Shown: positions 1 through 5,039, counted from the first letter of the stretch. The stretch: DNA of 5,809 bases from Solirubrobacteraceae bacterium (GCA_030043235.1 JASHYF010000403.1:1-5809); one strand, 5' to 3'. Notes: generated by a model not told the origin, from the sequence alone. Numbers and translations: made by a program.

Positions 1-122
1 ACCGGCTCGGGGAGCGCGCCCGCGCGCGCGCGGGCGCGGGCGAGCGCCGCCTCGAAGTCGAGCATCGCCTGCAGCCACGCCCGGTCGTCGAGCTGCCCGG
101 CGGCGCCGCCGCGTGCGAACAC
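1..122 (-). CDS. pcaB: 3-carboxy-cis,cis-muconate cycloisomerase, N-terminal fragment (runs off the left edge)
   Basis: Only about 40 N-terminal residues are in the window. They read VFARGGAAGQLDDRAWLQAM followed by LDFEAALARA. The pattern of DRAWLQAMLDFEAALARA, with an Ala/Arg-rich helix after it, is the usual N-terminus of the fumarase/aspartase-superfamily enzyme PcaB, which lactonises 3-carboxy-cis,cis-muconate in the beta-ketoadipate pathway. The position directly downstream of pcaHG supports this, because the PcaHG product is the PcaB substrate. The start is uncertain. GTG at 122 is the only standard start after an in-frame TGA at 165-167. CTG at 134 would give an N-terminus (LFSGVFARGG) that also looks family-like. 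A GAGGG lies 13 nt before the GTG, so initiation may depend on coupling to pcaG. No active-site region is visible, so the name rests on the N-terminus and context. Confidence 0.75.
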   Translation of the reverse strand, partial: MFARGGAAGQLDDRAWLQAMLDFEAALARARARAGALPEP

Positions 123-138
123 GCCCGAGAACAGGCCC

Positions 139-702
139 TCAGAGCGCGAAGAAGACAGTCTCCTTCAGCCCCTGCAGGTGGATGTCGAAGCGGTAGCCGC
201 CGTCGATCGGCGCGGCGAGCAGCGTCTCGCGCCGCGCCGCCGGGACGCTCGCGAGCACGGGATCGGCCGCGTTCGCCTCGTGCTCGTCGGCGAAGTACAT
301 GCGCGTCACGCAGCGATGCAGCAGGCCGCGCGCGAACACCGACACGTCGATGTGCGGCGCCTGCCTCGCGCCGTGCGGGCCCGGCAGGCAGCCGGGCTTG
401 ACCGTGCGGATCTCGAAGCTGCCATCGCCCTGCTCGGCGCCGCAGCGCGCAAAGCCGCGAAAGCCGGCCAGCGCGGACGGCCCGCCGTGACCGTGCAGAT
501 CGGCGAAGCGGCCCTCGGGGTCGGCCTGCCAGGTCTCGACGAGCGCGTCGCTCACCGGCGTGCCGGCCCCGTCGTAGACGGTCCCCCGGATGCGCATGGC
601 CCCCGGCACGTCCGCCGCCGCCGCCAGCGGGCCGCCCTCCCAGGGAAGGCCGATGGCAAAGAACGGGCCGACGGTCTGCGAGGGCGTGGTCGGCAGGCTC
701 AA
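139..702 (-). CDS. pcaG: protocatechuate 3,4-dioxygenase, alpha subunit
   Basis: 187 aa, a normal length for PcaG. It is the non-catalytic partner of PcaH in the intradiol dioxygenase that cleaves protocatechuate to 3-carboxy-cis,cis-muconate in the cytoplasm. The N-terminus (TPSQTVGPFFAIGL, residues 6-19) is a PcaG hallmark. The intradiol core follows: RIRGTVYDGAGTPVSDALVETWQADPEG (38-64), RTVKPG (99-104), APHIDV (115-120), RMYFADE (134-140). The iron ligands of the beta chain are replaced, as expected for an alpha subunit: GRF instead of GRY at 65-67, KPGCLPG instead of KPGxYPW, and one His instead of HIH. This is family-typical and not decay. The start is a TTG at 702-700 that overlaps the pcaH stop (TTGA). 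An AGGAGG at 712-707 lies 4 nt upstream, and no in-frame ATG lies near, so the TTG looks real and the two subunits are probably coupled in translation. Confidence 0.95.
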   Translation of the reverse strand: MSLPTTPSQTVGPFFAIGLPWEGGPLAAAADVPGAMRIRGTVYDGAGTPVSDALVETWQADPEGRFADLHGHGGPSALAGFRGFARCGAEQGDGSFEIRTVKPGCLPGPHGARQAPHIDVSVFARGLLHRCVTRMYFADEHEANAADPVLASVPAARRETLLAAPIDGGYRFDIHLQGLKETVFFAL

Positions 703-1433
703 TGCGCCTCCTCGAACGGCGTCGCCTGCGGTCCGCGCAGATAGACGTCGAACTCGTACGCGAGCGCCCAGTGGGGCTGCGTGCGCTCGATCGACAGCCG
801 CGAGAGCATGCGCTCGCGCGCCTTCGCCTCGGCGACGGAGTTGAAGATCGGGTCGAGCGCCAGCAGCTCATCGCCGGGGAAATACATCTGCGTCACGAGC
901 CGCTGCACGAAGGCCCGCCCGAGCAGCGAGAAGTGGATGTGCGCGGGACGCCAGGCGTTCTCGCTGTTGCCCCAGGGATACGCGCCCGGCTTGATCGTCG
1001 TGAAGCGGTAGCGGCCGTCCTCGCCGGTGACGCAGCGGCCGGCGCCGCTGAAGTTGGGGTCGAGCGGCGCGGGCCAGCGATCGGCGCGGTGCGCGTAGCG
1101 CCCGGCGGCGTTGGCCTGCCAGATCTCCACGAGCGTGTCGCGCAGCGGCCTGCCCTCGGTGTCGAGCACGCGCCCGCTGACCGTGATGCGCTCGCCGATC
1201 GGCTCGCCCTCGTGCTGTCGCGTGAGGTCGTTGTCGTGCTCGCTGACGGGCAACTCGGAAAGCAGCCGAGGACCGGTGATCTCGGTGATCGTGTGCGGCA
1301 GGTAGACCAGCGGCTGCTTGGGATGGCGCAGGGCGCTCGAGCGGTAGGGCGGGCAGTCGAGCGGCGGGTGGGCGCCGCCCGGCTCGCGCATGTAGCTCCG
1401 CGGCGTGTCGAGGCGCGTCTGCACGCTGCGCAT
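699..1433 (-). CDS. pcaH: protocatechuate 3,4-dioxygenase, beta (catalytic, iron-binding) subunit
   Basis: 244 aa from ATG 1433. This is the catalytic subunit of the non-haem Fe(III) intradiol dioxygenase, which opens the protocatechuate ring together with PcaG. The N-terminal PcaH domain (YRSSALRHPKQPLVYLPHTI, residues 30-49) is followed by the intradiol core. The four expected iron ligands are present: Tyr113 (AAGRYAH), Tyr152 (KPGAYPW), His165 and His167 (WRPAHIHF). Their spacings (39, 13 and 2) equal those of Pseudomonas putida Tyr408, Tyr447, His460 and His462 as I recall them. Arg162 matches the conserved active-site Arg. DPNFSGAGRC (125-134) and TQMYFPGDELLALDPIFNSV (181-200) are also typical. 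The start is debatable. ATG 1433 is 13 nt after the ligase stop, has no clear Shine-Dalgarno, and gives the family-like length. ATG 1391 (230 aa) has GGAG 4 nt upstream. Homologues usually carry residues before the HPP (22-24 here), which favours 1433. The reading frame stays open up to 1586, but that part is the shadow of the ligase C-terminus. Confidence 0.95.
   Translation of the reverse strand: MRSVQTRLDTPRSYMREPGGAHPPLDCPPYRSSALRHPKQPLVYLPHTITEITGPRLLSELPVSEHDNDLTRQHEGEPIGERITVSGRVLDTEGRPLRDTLVEIWQANAAGRYAHRADRWPAPLDPNFSGAGRCVTGEDGRYRFTTIKPGAYPWGNSENAWRPAHIHFSLLGRAFVQRLVTQMYFPGDELLALDPIFNSVAEAKARERMLSRLSIERTQPHWALAYEFDVYLRGPQATPFEEAH
707..713 (-). promoter_or_regulatory. ribosome binding site of pcaG (GAGGAGG)
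   Basis: On the minus strand GAGGAGG lies inside the last codons of pcaH, 4 nt before the TTG at 702. It is a strong Shine-Dalgarno match in front of an otherwise weak start codon, and it is the main reason to accept TTG as the pcaG start. Confidence 0.75.
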
Positions 1434-1446
1434 CCCGGTGTGGAGG

Positions 1447-3078
1447 TTAGTTGACAAGCCGCTCCCGGCCTGCCCAGTGCGGAGCGCGCAGCTCTCGCTT
1501 GAGGATCTTCCCGGCGCCGGACTTGGGCAGCGCCTCGGTGCGCAGCTCGAGCGAGCGCGGCACCTTGAAGCCGGCGAGGCGCTCACGGCAATGCTCGATC
1601 AGCTCGGCGACCGGCACATGCCCGCCGTCCCCCTCGGGGGACGATGCGGCCACGACTGCCACCGCGTGCACCGCTTCCCCCCAGTGCGCGTCGGGCACCC
1701 CGAACACCGCCGCCTCCAGCACCGCGGCGTGCTCGACGAGCGCCGACTCGACCTCCACCGAATACACGTTCTCGCCTCCCGAGATGATCATGTCCTTGAG
1801 GCGGTCGACCATGTACAGATAGCCGTCGCCGTCGGCATAGGCGGCGTCGCCCGAGCGGTACCAGCCGTCGAGGAGGGCCGCCTCGGTGGCATCGGGGCGC
1901 TGCCAGTAGCCGAGCATCACGTTCGGGCCCCGCACCCACACCTCGCCGATCTCCCCGGCGGGCAGCTCGGCGCCGTCCGCCGCGCGAATCTGCGCCTGCA
2001 CGCCGGGCACCGGCGCGCCCATCGAGCGCAGCCGGGTCTTGTATGGCTCCTCGCCGGCCGCGCCGCGGCGATGGTCCTCGGGCGTGCAGTGCGTGACCGT
2101 GGGGGCCGTCTCGGTCATGCCGTAGAACTGCGCGAGCTCGCAGTCGAAGCGCTCGAGCGCGCGGCGCTGCAGCTCGGGAGAGATGGGCGAGGCGGCGTAC
2201 TGCACGTTGCGCAGGCTGCTCAGGTCCGCGGGCCGCTCGTCCAGGGCGCGCAGCAGCATGTCCAGCATCGTGGGCACGAGCACGGCGTGCGTGATGCGCT
2301 CGCGCTCGATCGCCGCCGCGACGGCATGCGCGTCGAAGCGCGGCAGGATCACCTGGGCGGATCCCACCCAGGTGGCGGCGAACAGGTTCGAGGTCCCCGC
2401 CACGTGGAACATCGGCGGGATGTGCAGCCAGCGATCGTCGTGGCGGTGTCCCGTGGCCACGAGGTTGTGGCGGGCGTTGGCCAGCAGGTTGCCGTGGCTG
2501 AGCATCACGCCCTTCGGCCGGCCGGTCGTCCCGCCGGTGTAGGAGATCGCCGCCAGCTCGTGCTCGTCGCATCCTCCCCGCAGGGGGAGCCCCGGCGGCG
2601 ACGCCCGCGCTCGGGCGAGCAGCTCCTCGTAGGCGAGCCAGCCCTCCGGGCACGCGCCCGCGCCGACGTGCACCAGGGCCCGCAACGACGGGCAGCGCTC
2701 GCGCAGCGCGTCTCCCAGCTCGATCCGCTCGTCGTCGAGCAGCAGCGCCGCGACGGTGGAGTCGTCGATCAGGAACGCCAGTTCCTCGAGCGTGAGGCGG
2801 AAGTTGAGGTCCACGAGCACCCGCCCGTATGCGGGCACGCCCAGCCAGCATTCGGCGTGGGCGAGCGAGTTCGCCGCCAGCACGCCAACCCTCCCGCCGG
2901 GGGCAACACCCAGCTCCTCGAGCGCGGCGCCGAGGCCGCCCACGCGACGGCTCAGCTGCGAATAGGTGACGCGCCGCTCGCCGTCGAGGAGCGCCTCCTC
3001 GCCGCCATACATGCGCGCCGCCCGCTCCAGCGGCCAGCTCAGATCGCCGCCTGCCCTATGTTTCACGCCACCGGACAT
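1447..3078 (-). CDS. AMP-forming acyl/aryl-CoA ligase (ANL superfamily), possible hydroxycinnamate-CoA ligase
   Basis: 543 aa from ATG 3078, a full-length class I adenylate-forming enzyme that activates a carboxylic acid as acyl-AMP and transfers it to CoA. Motifs in order: phosphate loop SYTGGTTGRPKG (179-190), YGMTETAP (319-326), GWYRSGD (405-411), hinge and A8 region DRLKDMIISGGENVYSVEVE (425-444), and PKSGAGKILKREL (518-530) with the adenylation Lys524. The N-terminal LERAARMYGGEEALLDGERR matches the usual ligase start region. Substrate cannot be read from the motifs. The next genes downstream are pcaHGB, and a CouO-like hydrolase is divergent, which suggests a phenolic acid such as p-coumarate (the CouL role) rather than a fatty acid. 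The start is uncertain: ATG 3078 and GTG 3066 both lack a good Shine-Dalgarno. Starts further upstream would overlap the divergent gene. A generic fatty-acyl-CoA ligase remains possible. Confidence 0.9.
   Translation of the reverse strand: MSGGVKHRAGGDLSWPLERAARMYGGEEALLDGERRVTYSQLSRRVGGLGAALEELGVAPGGRVGVLAANSLAHAECWLGVPAYGRVLVDLNFRLTLEELAFLIDDSTVAALLLDDERIELGDALRERCPSLRALVHVGAGACPEGWLAYEELLARARASPPGLPLRGGCDEHELAAISYTGGTTGRPKGVMLSHGNLLANARHNLVATGHRHDDRWLHIPPMFHVAGTSNLFAATWVGSAQVILPRFDAHAVAAAIERERITHAVLVPTMLDMLLRALDERPADLSSLRNVQYAASPISPELQRRALERFDCELAQFYGMTETAPTVTHCTPEDHRRGAAGEEPYKTRLRSMGAPVPGVQAQIRAADGAELPAGEIGEVWVRGPNVMLGYWQRPDATEAALLDGWYRSGDAAYADGDGYLYMVDRLKDMIISGGENVYSVEVESALVEHAAVLEAAVFGVPDAHWGEAVHAVAVVAASSPEGDGGHVPVAELIEHCRERLAGFKVPRSLELRTEALPKSGAGKILKRELRAPHWAGRERLVN
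3057..3062 (+). promoter_or_regulatory. candidate -10 element (TATGTT) for the amidohydrolase gene
   Basis: TATGTT matches the actinobacterial TANNNT -10 pattern. A transcript starting about 7 nt downstream (near 3069) would have a leader of roughly 25 nt containing the Shine-Dalgarno at 3084-3089. No recognisable -35 box is present. The site would lie inside the first codons of the divergent ligase gene, so this is a weak call based on position. Confidence 0.3.
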
Positions 3079-3083
3079 CGATC

Positions 3084-3089
3084 GAGGAG
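3084..3089 (+). promoter_or_regulatory. ribosome binding site of the amidohydrolase gene (GAGGAG)
   Basis: GAGGAG with 5 nt to ATG 3095. It decides between this start and the in-frame extension that reaches back to 2966, which would be antisense to the ligase and carries no family similarity. Confidence 0.8.
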
Positions 3090-3094
3090 AGGAT

Positions 3095-3976
3095 ATGGCG
3101 GGCATCGACCTCGAGCGGATCGTCGCCATCGACGTGCACACGCACGCCGAGGCCTCGGCGCGCGAGCCGCCGGATCCCGTGACCGGCGAGCTGCTCGCGG
3201 CCGCGGCCGAGTACTTCGGCGCGGAGCCGGCGCAGCCGACCGCCCAGGCGGTCGCCGACTACTACCGCGAGCGGCGCATGGCGGCGGTGATCTTCGCCGT
3301 CGACGACGAGGCCGGGCTCGGCCGGCGGCGCATCCCCAACGAGGAGGTGGCGGAGGTGGCGGCCGCGAACGCGGACGTGCTGATCCCGTTCGCGAGCGTC
3401 GATCCGCACAAGGGCAAGCTCGGCGTGCGCGAGGCCAGGCGGCTGATCGACGAGCACGGCGTTCGCGGCTTCAAGTTCCATCCCAACACCCAGGCCTTCT
3501 GGCCCAACGACCGCGACTTCTACCCGCTGTACGAGGTCATCGCGGAGGCCGGCTCGATCGCGCTGTTCCACTCCGGCCAGACGGGCATCGGCGCGGGGAT
3601 GCCGGGAGGCGGCGGGGTGCGCCTGAAGTACTCGAACCCGATGTGCGTCGACGACGTCGCCGCCGACTTCCCCGAGCTGAGCATCATCCTCGCCCACCCC
3701 TCCTTCCCGTGGCAGGACGAGGCGCTGGCGATCGCCACGCACAAGCCGAACGTCTACATCGACCTGTCGGGCTGGTCGCCGAAGTACTTCCCGGAGATCC
3801 TCGTGCGCTACACGAACACGCTGCTCAAGGACAAGATGCTGTTCGGCTCGGACTACCCGTTGATCACGCCCGACCGCTGGCTGGCCGACTTCCGGGAGCT
3901 TCCGATCCGCGAGGAGGTGCGCCCGCGCGTGCTGAAGGACAACGCCGCGCGCCTGCTCGGGCTCTCGCGCGGATGA
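3095..3976 (+). CDS. metal-dependent amidohydrolase-2 family protein, probable 4-hydroxyphenyl-beta-ketoacyl-CoA hydrolase (CouO-like)
   Basis: 293 aa, a complete TIM-barrel of the ACMSD-like amidohydrolase-2 family. Candidate metal and active-site residues: the HxH pair His15 and His17 (IDVHTHAE), His129 (FKFHPNT), His159 (LFHSGQTG), His201 (LAHPSFPW) and Asp253 (FGSDYP). The stretches AAVIFAVDDEAGLGRRRIPN (63-82), FASVDPHKGKLG (99-110), GIGAGMPGGGGVRLKYSNPM (164-183) and YIDLSGWSPKYFPE (221-234) agree with what I recall of actinobacterial proteins annotated as 4-hydroxyphenyl-beta-ketoacyl-CoA hydrolase. In Rhodococcus jostii the CouO enzyme releases acetyl-CoA from 4-hydroxyphenyl-beta-ketopropionyl-CoA to give 4-hydroxybenzoate. 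The neighbouring CoA ligase and pcaHGB fit that role. No signal peptide is seen, so it is cytoplasmic. Assignment to the superfamily is firm. The specific substrate is inferred from resemblance and context. A decarboxylase or other hydrolase of the same fold is the main alternative. Confidence 0.85.
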   Translation: MAGIDLERIVAIDVHTHAEASAREPPDPVTGELLAAAAEYFGAEPAQPTAQAVADYYRERRMAAVIFAVDDEAGLGRRRIPNEEVAEVAAANADVLIPFASVDPHKGKLGVREARRLIDEHGVRGFKFHPNTQAFWPNDRDFYPLYEVIAEAGSIALFHSGQTGIGAGMPGGGGVRLKYSNPMCVDDVAADFPELSIILAHPSFPWQDEALAIATHKPNVYIDLSGWSPKYFPEILVRYTNTLLKDKMLFGSDYPLITPDRWLADFRELPIREEVRPRVLKDNAARLLGLSRG

Positions 3977-3983
3977 GCGGCCG

Positions 3984-3999
3984 GGCCGCGATCGCGGCC
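3984..3999. repeat. perfect 16-nt palindrome upstream of the uracil-DNA glycosylase gene
   Basis: GGCCGCGA is followed directly by its reverse complement TCGCGGCC. It sits in the 43-nt gap between the amidohydrolase stop and the glycosylase start, ending 7 nt before the putative -10 box, so it covers the -35 region. Flanking GCGGCC copies (3977-3982 and 3994-3999) create overlapping inverted repeats. It could be an operator, or an RNA hairpin with GATC as loop that weakly terminates the upstream gene. High GC content makes palindromes more likely by chance. Confidence 0.5.
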
Positions 4000-4006
4000 G
4001 CTTGAT

Positions 4007-4012
4007 TAGCAT
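4007..4012 (+). promoter_or_regulatory. candidate -10 element (TAGCAT) of a leaderless uracil-DNA glycosylase transcript
   Basis: TAGCAT fits TANNNT and lies exactly 7 nt before ATG 4020, so a transcript would begin at or next to the start codon. There is no Shine-Dalgarno before this ATG, as expected for a leaderless mRNA. No -35 match was found. Confidence 0.5.
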
Positions 4013-4019
4013 CCAACCG

Positions 4020-4745
4020 ATGTCCCTCGACGTGCGCCGGCGATCGGCATCCGAGCGGCGCGAAGCCCTCAAGGAGGTGCTCGCGGAGGCCCGCGCATGC
4101 ACGCGCTGCGCCGAGCTCGCGGCGACGCGCAAGACGGTCGTCTTCGGCGCGGGCAACGCGGACGCGGAGCTGATGTTCGTGGGGGAGGCGCCGGGCGCGA
4201 GCGAGGACGAGCAGGGGCTGCCGTTCGTCGGTCGCGCGGGGGGACTGCTGAACACGCTGCTCGCGGAGATCGGGCTGGAGCGCTCGCAGGTGTTCATCGC
4301 CAACACGCTCATGTGCCGGCCGCCGGGCAACCGCGACCCGCAGCCGATCGAGATCGACAACTGCCACGAATACCTGCTGCGCAAGGTCGAGCTGATCCAG
4401 CCGGCGGTGATCTGCACGCTGGGGAACTTCTCGACCAAGCTCCTGCGCGGCGATCCCACCGGGATCACGCGCCTGCACGGGAGCCCCGAGGTGCTCGTGC
4501 TCGGCGCACGCGCCGTGCGCCTTTACCCGATCTACCATCCCGCCGCCGCGCTGTACACGCCGCGCATGCTCGAGACGCTGCGCGAGGACTTCCACCGCCT
4601 GCCGGAGCTGCTCGCGCTCGGGGCGCCCGAGCAGCCGTCCTTTGCGGAGGTGCCGGAGCCCGCGCCCGAGCCCGCGGCGCAGCCGCAGGCGCACGCGGCG
4701 GGCGGCGAGCGAGGCCTCGAGGCCGGCCAGCTCGGCCTGTTCTGA
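4020..4745 (+). CDS. family 4 (type-4, Fe-S) uracil-DNA glycosylase
   Basis: 241 aa. It removes uracil from DNA as the first step of base excision repair. The active-site motif GEAPGASEDEQGLPFVGRAG (55-74) and the second motif IYHPAA (171-176, with His173) are diagnostic of the UdgA family. Four cysteines that would bind a [4Fe-4S] cluster are present: Cys27 and Cys30 (CTRC), Cys99 (LMCRPPGNRDP) and Cys115 (NCHEYL), with the 16-residue spacing of the last two as expected. The catalytic core ends near residue 200. A Pro/Ala/Glu-rich, probably disordered tail follows (202-235) and ends in QLGLF, which resembles the bacterial beta-clamp-binding pentapeptide. The start is ATG 4020, favoured by the -10 box 7 nt upstream. 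TTG 4002 would add six residues and lacks a Shine-Dalgarno too. The gene stands alone, with its own apparent promoter between unrelated genes. Confidence 0.93.
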   Translation: MSLDVRRRSASERREALKEVLAEARACTRCAELAATRKTVVFGAGNADAELMFVGEAPGASEDEQGLPFVGRAGGLLNTLLAEIGLERSQVFIANTLMCRPPGNRDPQPIEIDNCHEYLLRKVELIQPAVICTLGNFSTKLLRGDPTGITRLHGSPEVLVLGARAVRLYPIYHPAAALYTPRMLETLREDFHRLPELLALGAPEQPSFAEVPEPAPEPAAQPQAHAAGGERGLEAGQLGLF

Positions 4746-4848
4746 GGCCGTTTTGGCCCTCTGGACGTTTGTTCGACGCTTCGGCGATGAGATTTTCCCT
4801 GCAAAGCAGGGGTTTCCCAGGAGGTGTCGAAAATCGTGGCTCAGGCCC
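4746..4848 (+). other. non-coding segment with inverted repeats, possibly a structured RNA or 3' UTR
   Basis: No credible gene is found between the glycosylase stop and the terminator at 4910. This part has T and A runs unlike the surrounding coding DNA. Visible elements: GGCC-GTTTT-GGCC (4746-4758) right after the stop codon; a CGC-TTCG-GCG hairpin with the stable UUCG tetraloop (4777-4786); and the pair GATTTTC (4791-4797) and GAAAATC (4829-4835), which encloses a hairpin CCCTGC-AAA-GCAGGG (4797-4811). An AGGAGG (4819-4824) lies in the enclosed strand. I could not match it to a riboswitch or known RNA family. It may be the 3' UTR of the glycosylase mRNA or the 5' part of an RNA ending at the terminator. 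Confidence 0.35.
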
Positions 4849-4876
4849 TAAAGTCACACGGCAAGGCGGCCGATGA
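4849..4876 (+). promoter_or_regulatory. candidate sigma-28 / WhiG-type promoter
   Basis: TAAA (4849-4852), 16 nt spacer, GCCGATGA (4869-4876). The consensus for the FliA/WhiG class is TAAA-N15/16-GCCGATAA, so the match has one mismatch. Transcription would begin near 4882, in the plus direction, and would reach the terminator at 4910-4947 after about 65 nt. The next gene, tsaE, has its own candidate promoter beyond that terminator. The call rests on sequence alone. Confidence 0.4.
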
Positions 4877-4881
4877 TGGTC

Positions 4882-4947
4882 CTGTCTCCATCCCTCCAGG
4901 AGTAAACGACCGGCCCGCGCACCATTCTCCCGCGGGCCGGTTTTTTT
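4882..4947 (+). ncRNA. putative short terminator-ended RNA (about 65 nt)
   Basis: Inferred from the sigma-28-like promoter just upstream and the strong terminator at its 3' end. The 5' part is pyrimidine-rich (TCTCCATCCCTCC at 4885-4897) and includes CCCTCC, complementary to Shine-Dalgarno sequences, followed by AGGAG (4898-4902), which could fold back onto CTCC (4886-4889). There is no ATG, and no ORF with a credible start ends before the terminator. It may instead be only the tail of a longer transcript from the glycosylase gene. Confidence 0.3.
4910..4947 (+). terminator. intrinsic (Rho-independent) terminator
   Basis: A perfect 10-bp GC stem, CCGGCCCGCG (4910-4919) and CGCGGGCCGG (4931-4940), with an 11-nt loop and then seven T residues (4941-4947). 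The T run is only on the plus strand, so it acts rightward. It ends the transcript coming from the glycosylase gene or the putative small RNA and insulates tsaE. Confidence 0.92.
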
Positions 4948-4970
4948 GTGTCCTCGGGCGGTTCTTTCGT

Positions 4971-5012
4971 GGGGGCGTGTGCGCATGTGCCCGCGCCACC
5001 GCGGGCGCCCCC
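4971..5012. repeat. nested GC-rich inverted repeat between the terminator and tsaE
   Basis: GGGGGCG (4971-4977) pairs with CGCCCCC (5006-5012). Inside, GCCCGCG (4989-4995) pairs with CGCGGGC (5000-5006) around a CCAC loop. No T run follows on either strand, so it is not a simple terminator. It lies 21 nt before the tsaE -10 box. A chance structure in GC-rich DNA is possible. Confidence 0.35.
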
Positions 5013-5033
5013 GAGCCGCCGGCGCCTTCCATC

Positions 5034-5039
5034 TAGAGT
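5034..5039 (+). promoter_or_regulatory. candidate -10 element (TAGAGT) of a leaderless tsaE transcript
   Basis: TAGAGT fits TANNNT and lies 6 nt before GTG 5046, with no Shine-Dalgarno in between. This is the usual layout of actinobacterial leaderless genes, and it supports GTG 5046 as start. No -35 match was seen. Confidence 0.5.

Noticed and set aside
18..40. Alternating CG run as a Z-DNA or repeat element
   Set aside because: It encodes the Ala/Arg-rich helix of PcaB in frame, and is explained by codon bias at high GC.
327..508. Loss of iron ligands in PcaG read as a broken dioxygenase
   Set aside because: Alpha subunits of protocatechuate 3,4-dioxygenase normally lack the ligands. The intact set is in PcaH.
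1434..1586. N-terminal extension of pcaH
   Set aside because: The frame is open by chance inside the ligase C-terminus. The extension is low-complexity and PcaH homologues do not have it.
3079..3141. Extended N-terminus of the ligase
   Set aside because: It would overlap the amidohydrolase coding region and its ribosome binding site, and the extra residues do not resemble ligase sequence.
1405..4005. Very long plus-strand open frame (866 codons)
   Set aside because: It runs antisense to the ligase and pcaH 5' end and out of frame with the amidohydrolase. The translation is Arg/Ala/Gly/His-rich with no family motif. Such frames are normal shadows in high-GC genes.
3056..4468. Long minus-strand open frame opposite the amidohydrolase and glycosylase
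   Set aside because: It is antisense to two genes with clear motifs, and its product has no recognisable domain.
4744..4761. GGCC-GTTTT-GGCC hairpin as terminator of the glycosylase gene
   Set aside because: The stem is only 4 bp, or 6 with a bulge, and no T run follows. The strong terminator is at 4910-4947.
4780..4910. Known riboswitch (c-di-GMP-I, ykkC, fluoride) in the intergenic region
   Set aside because: Short resemblances (CACACGGC, GGCGATG) exist, but the conserved core blocks of these families are missing.
4824..5036. Plus-strand ORF of 70 codons starting GTG next to AGGAGG
   Set aside because: The Shine-Dalgarno overlaps the GTG with no spacing, the frame passes through the intrinsic terminator, and the product is low-complexity after the hairpin.
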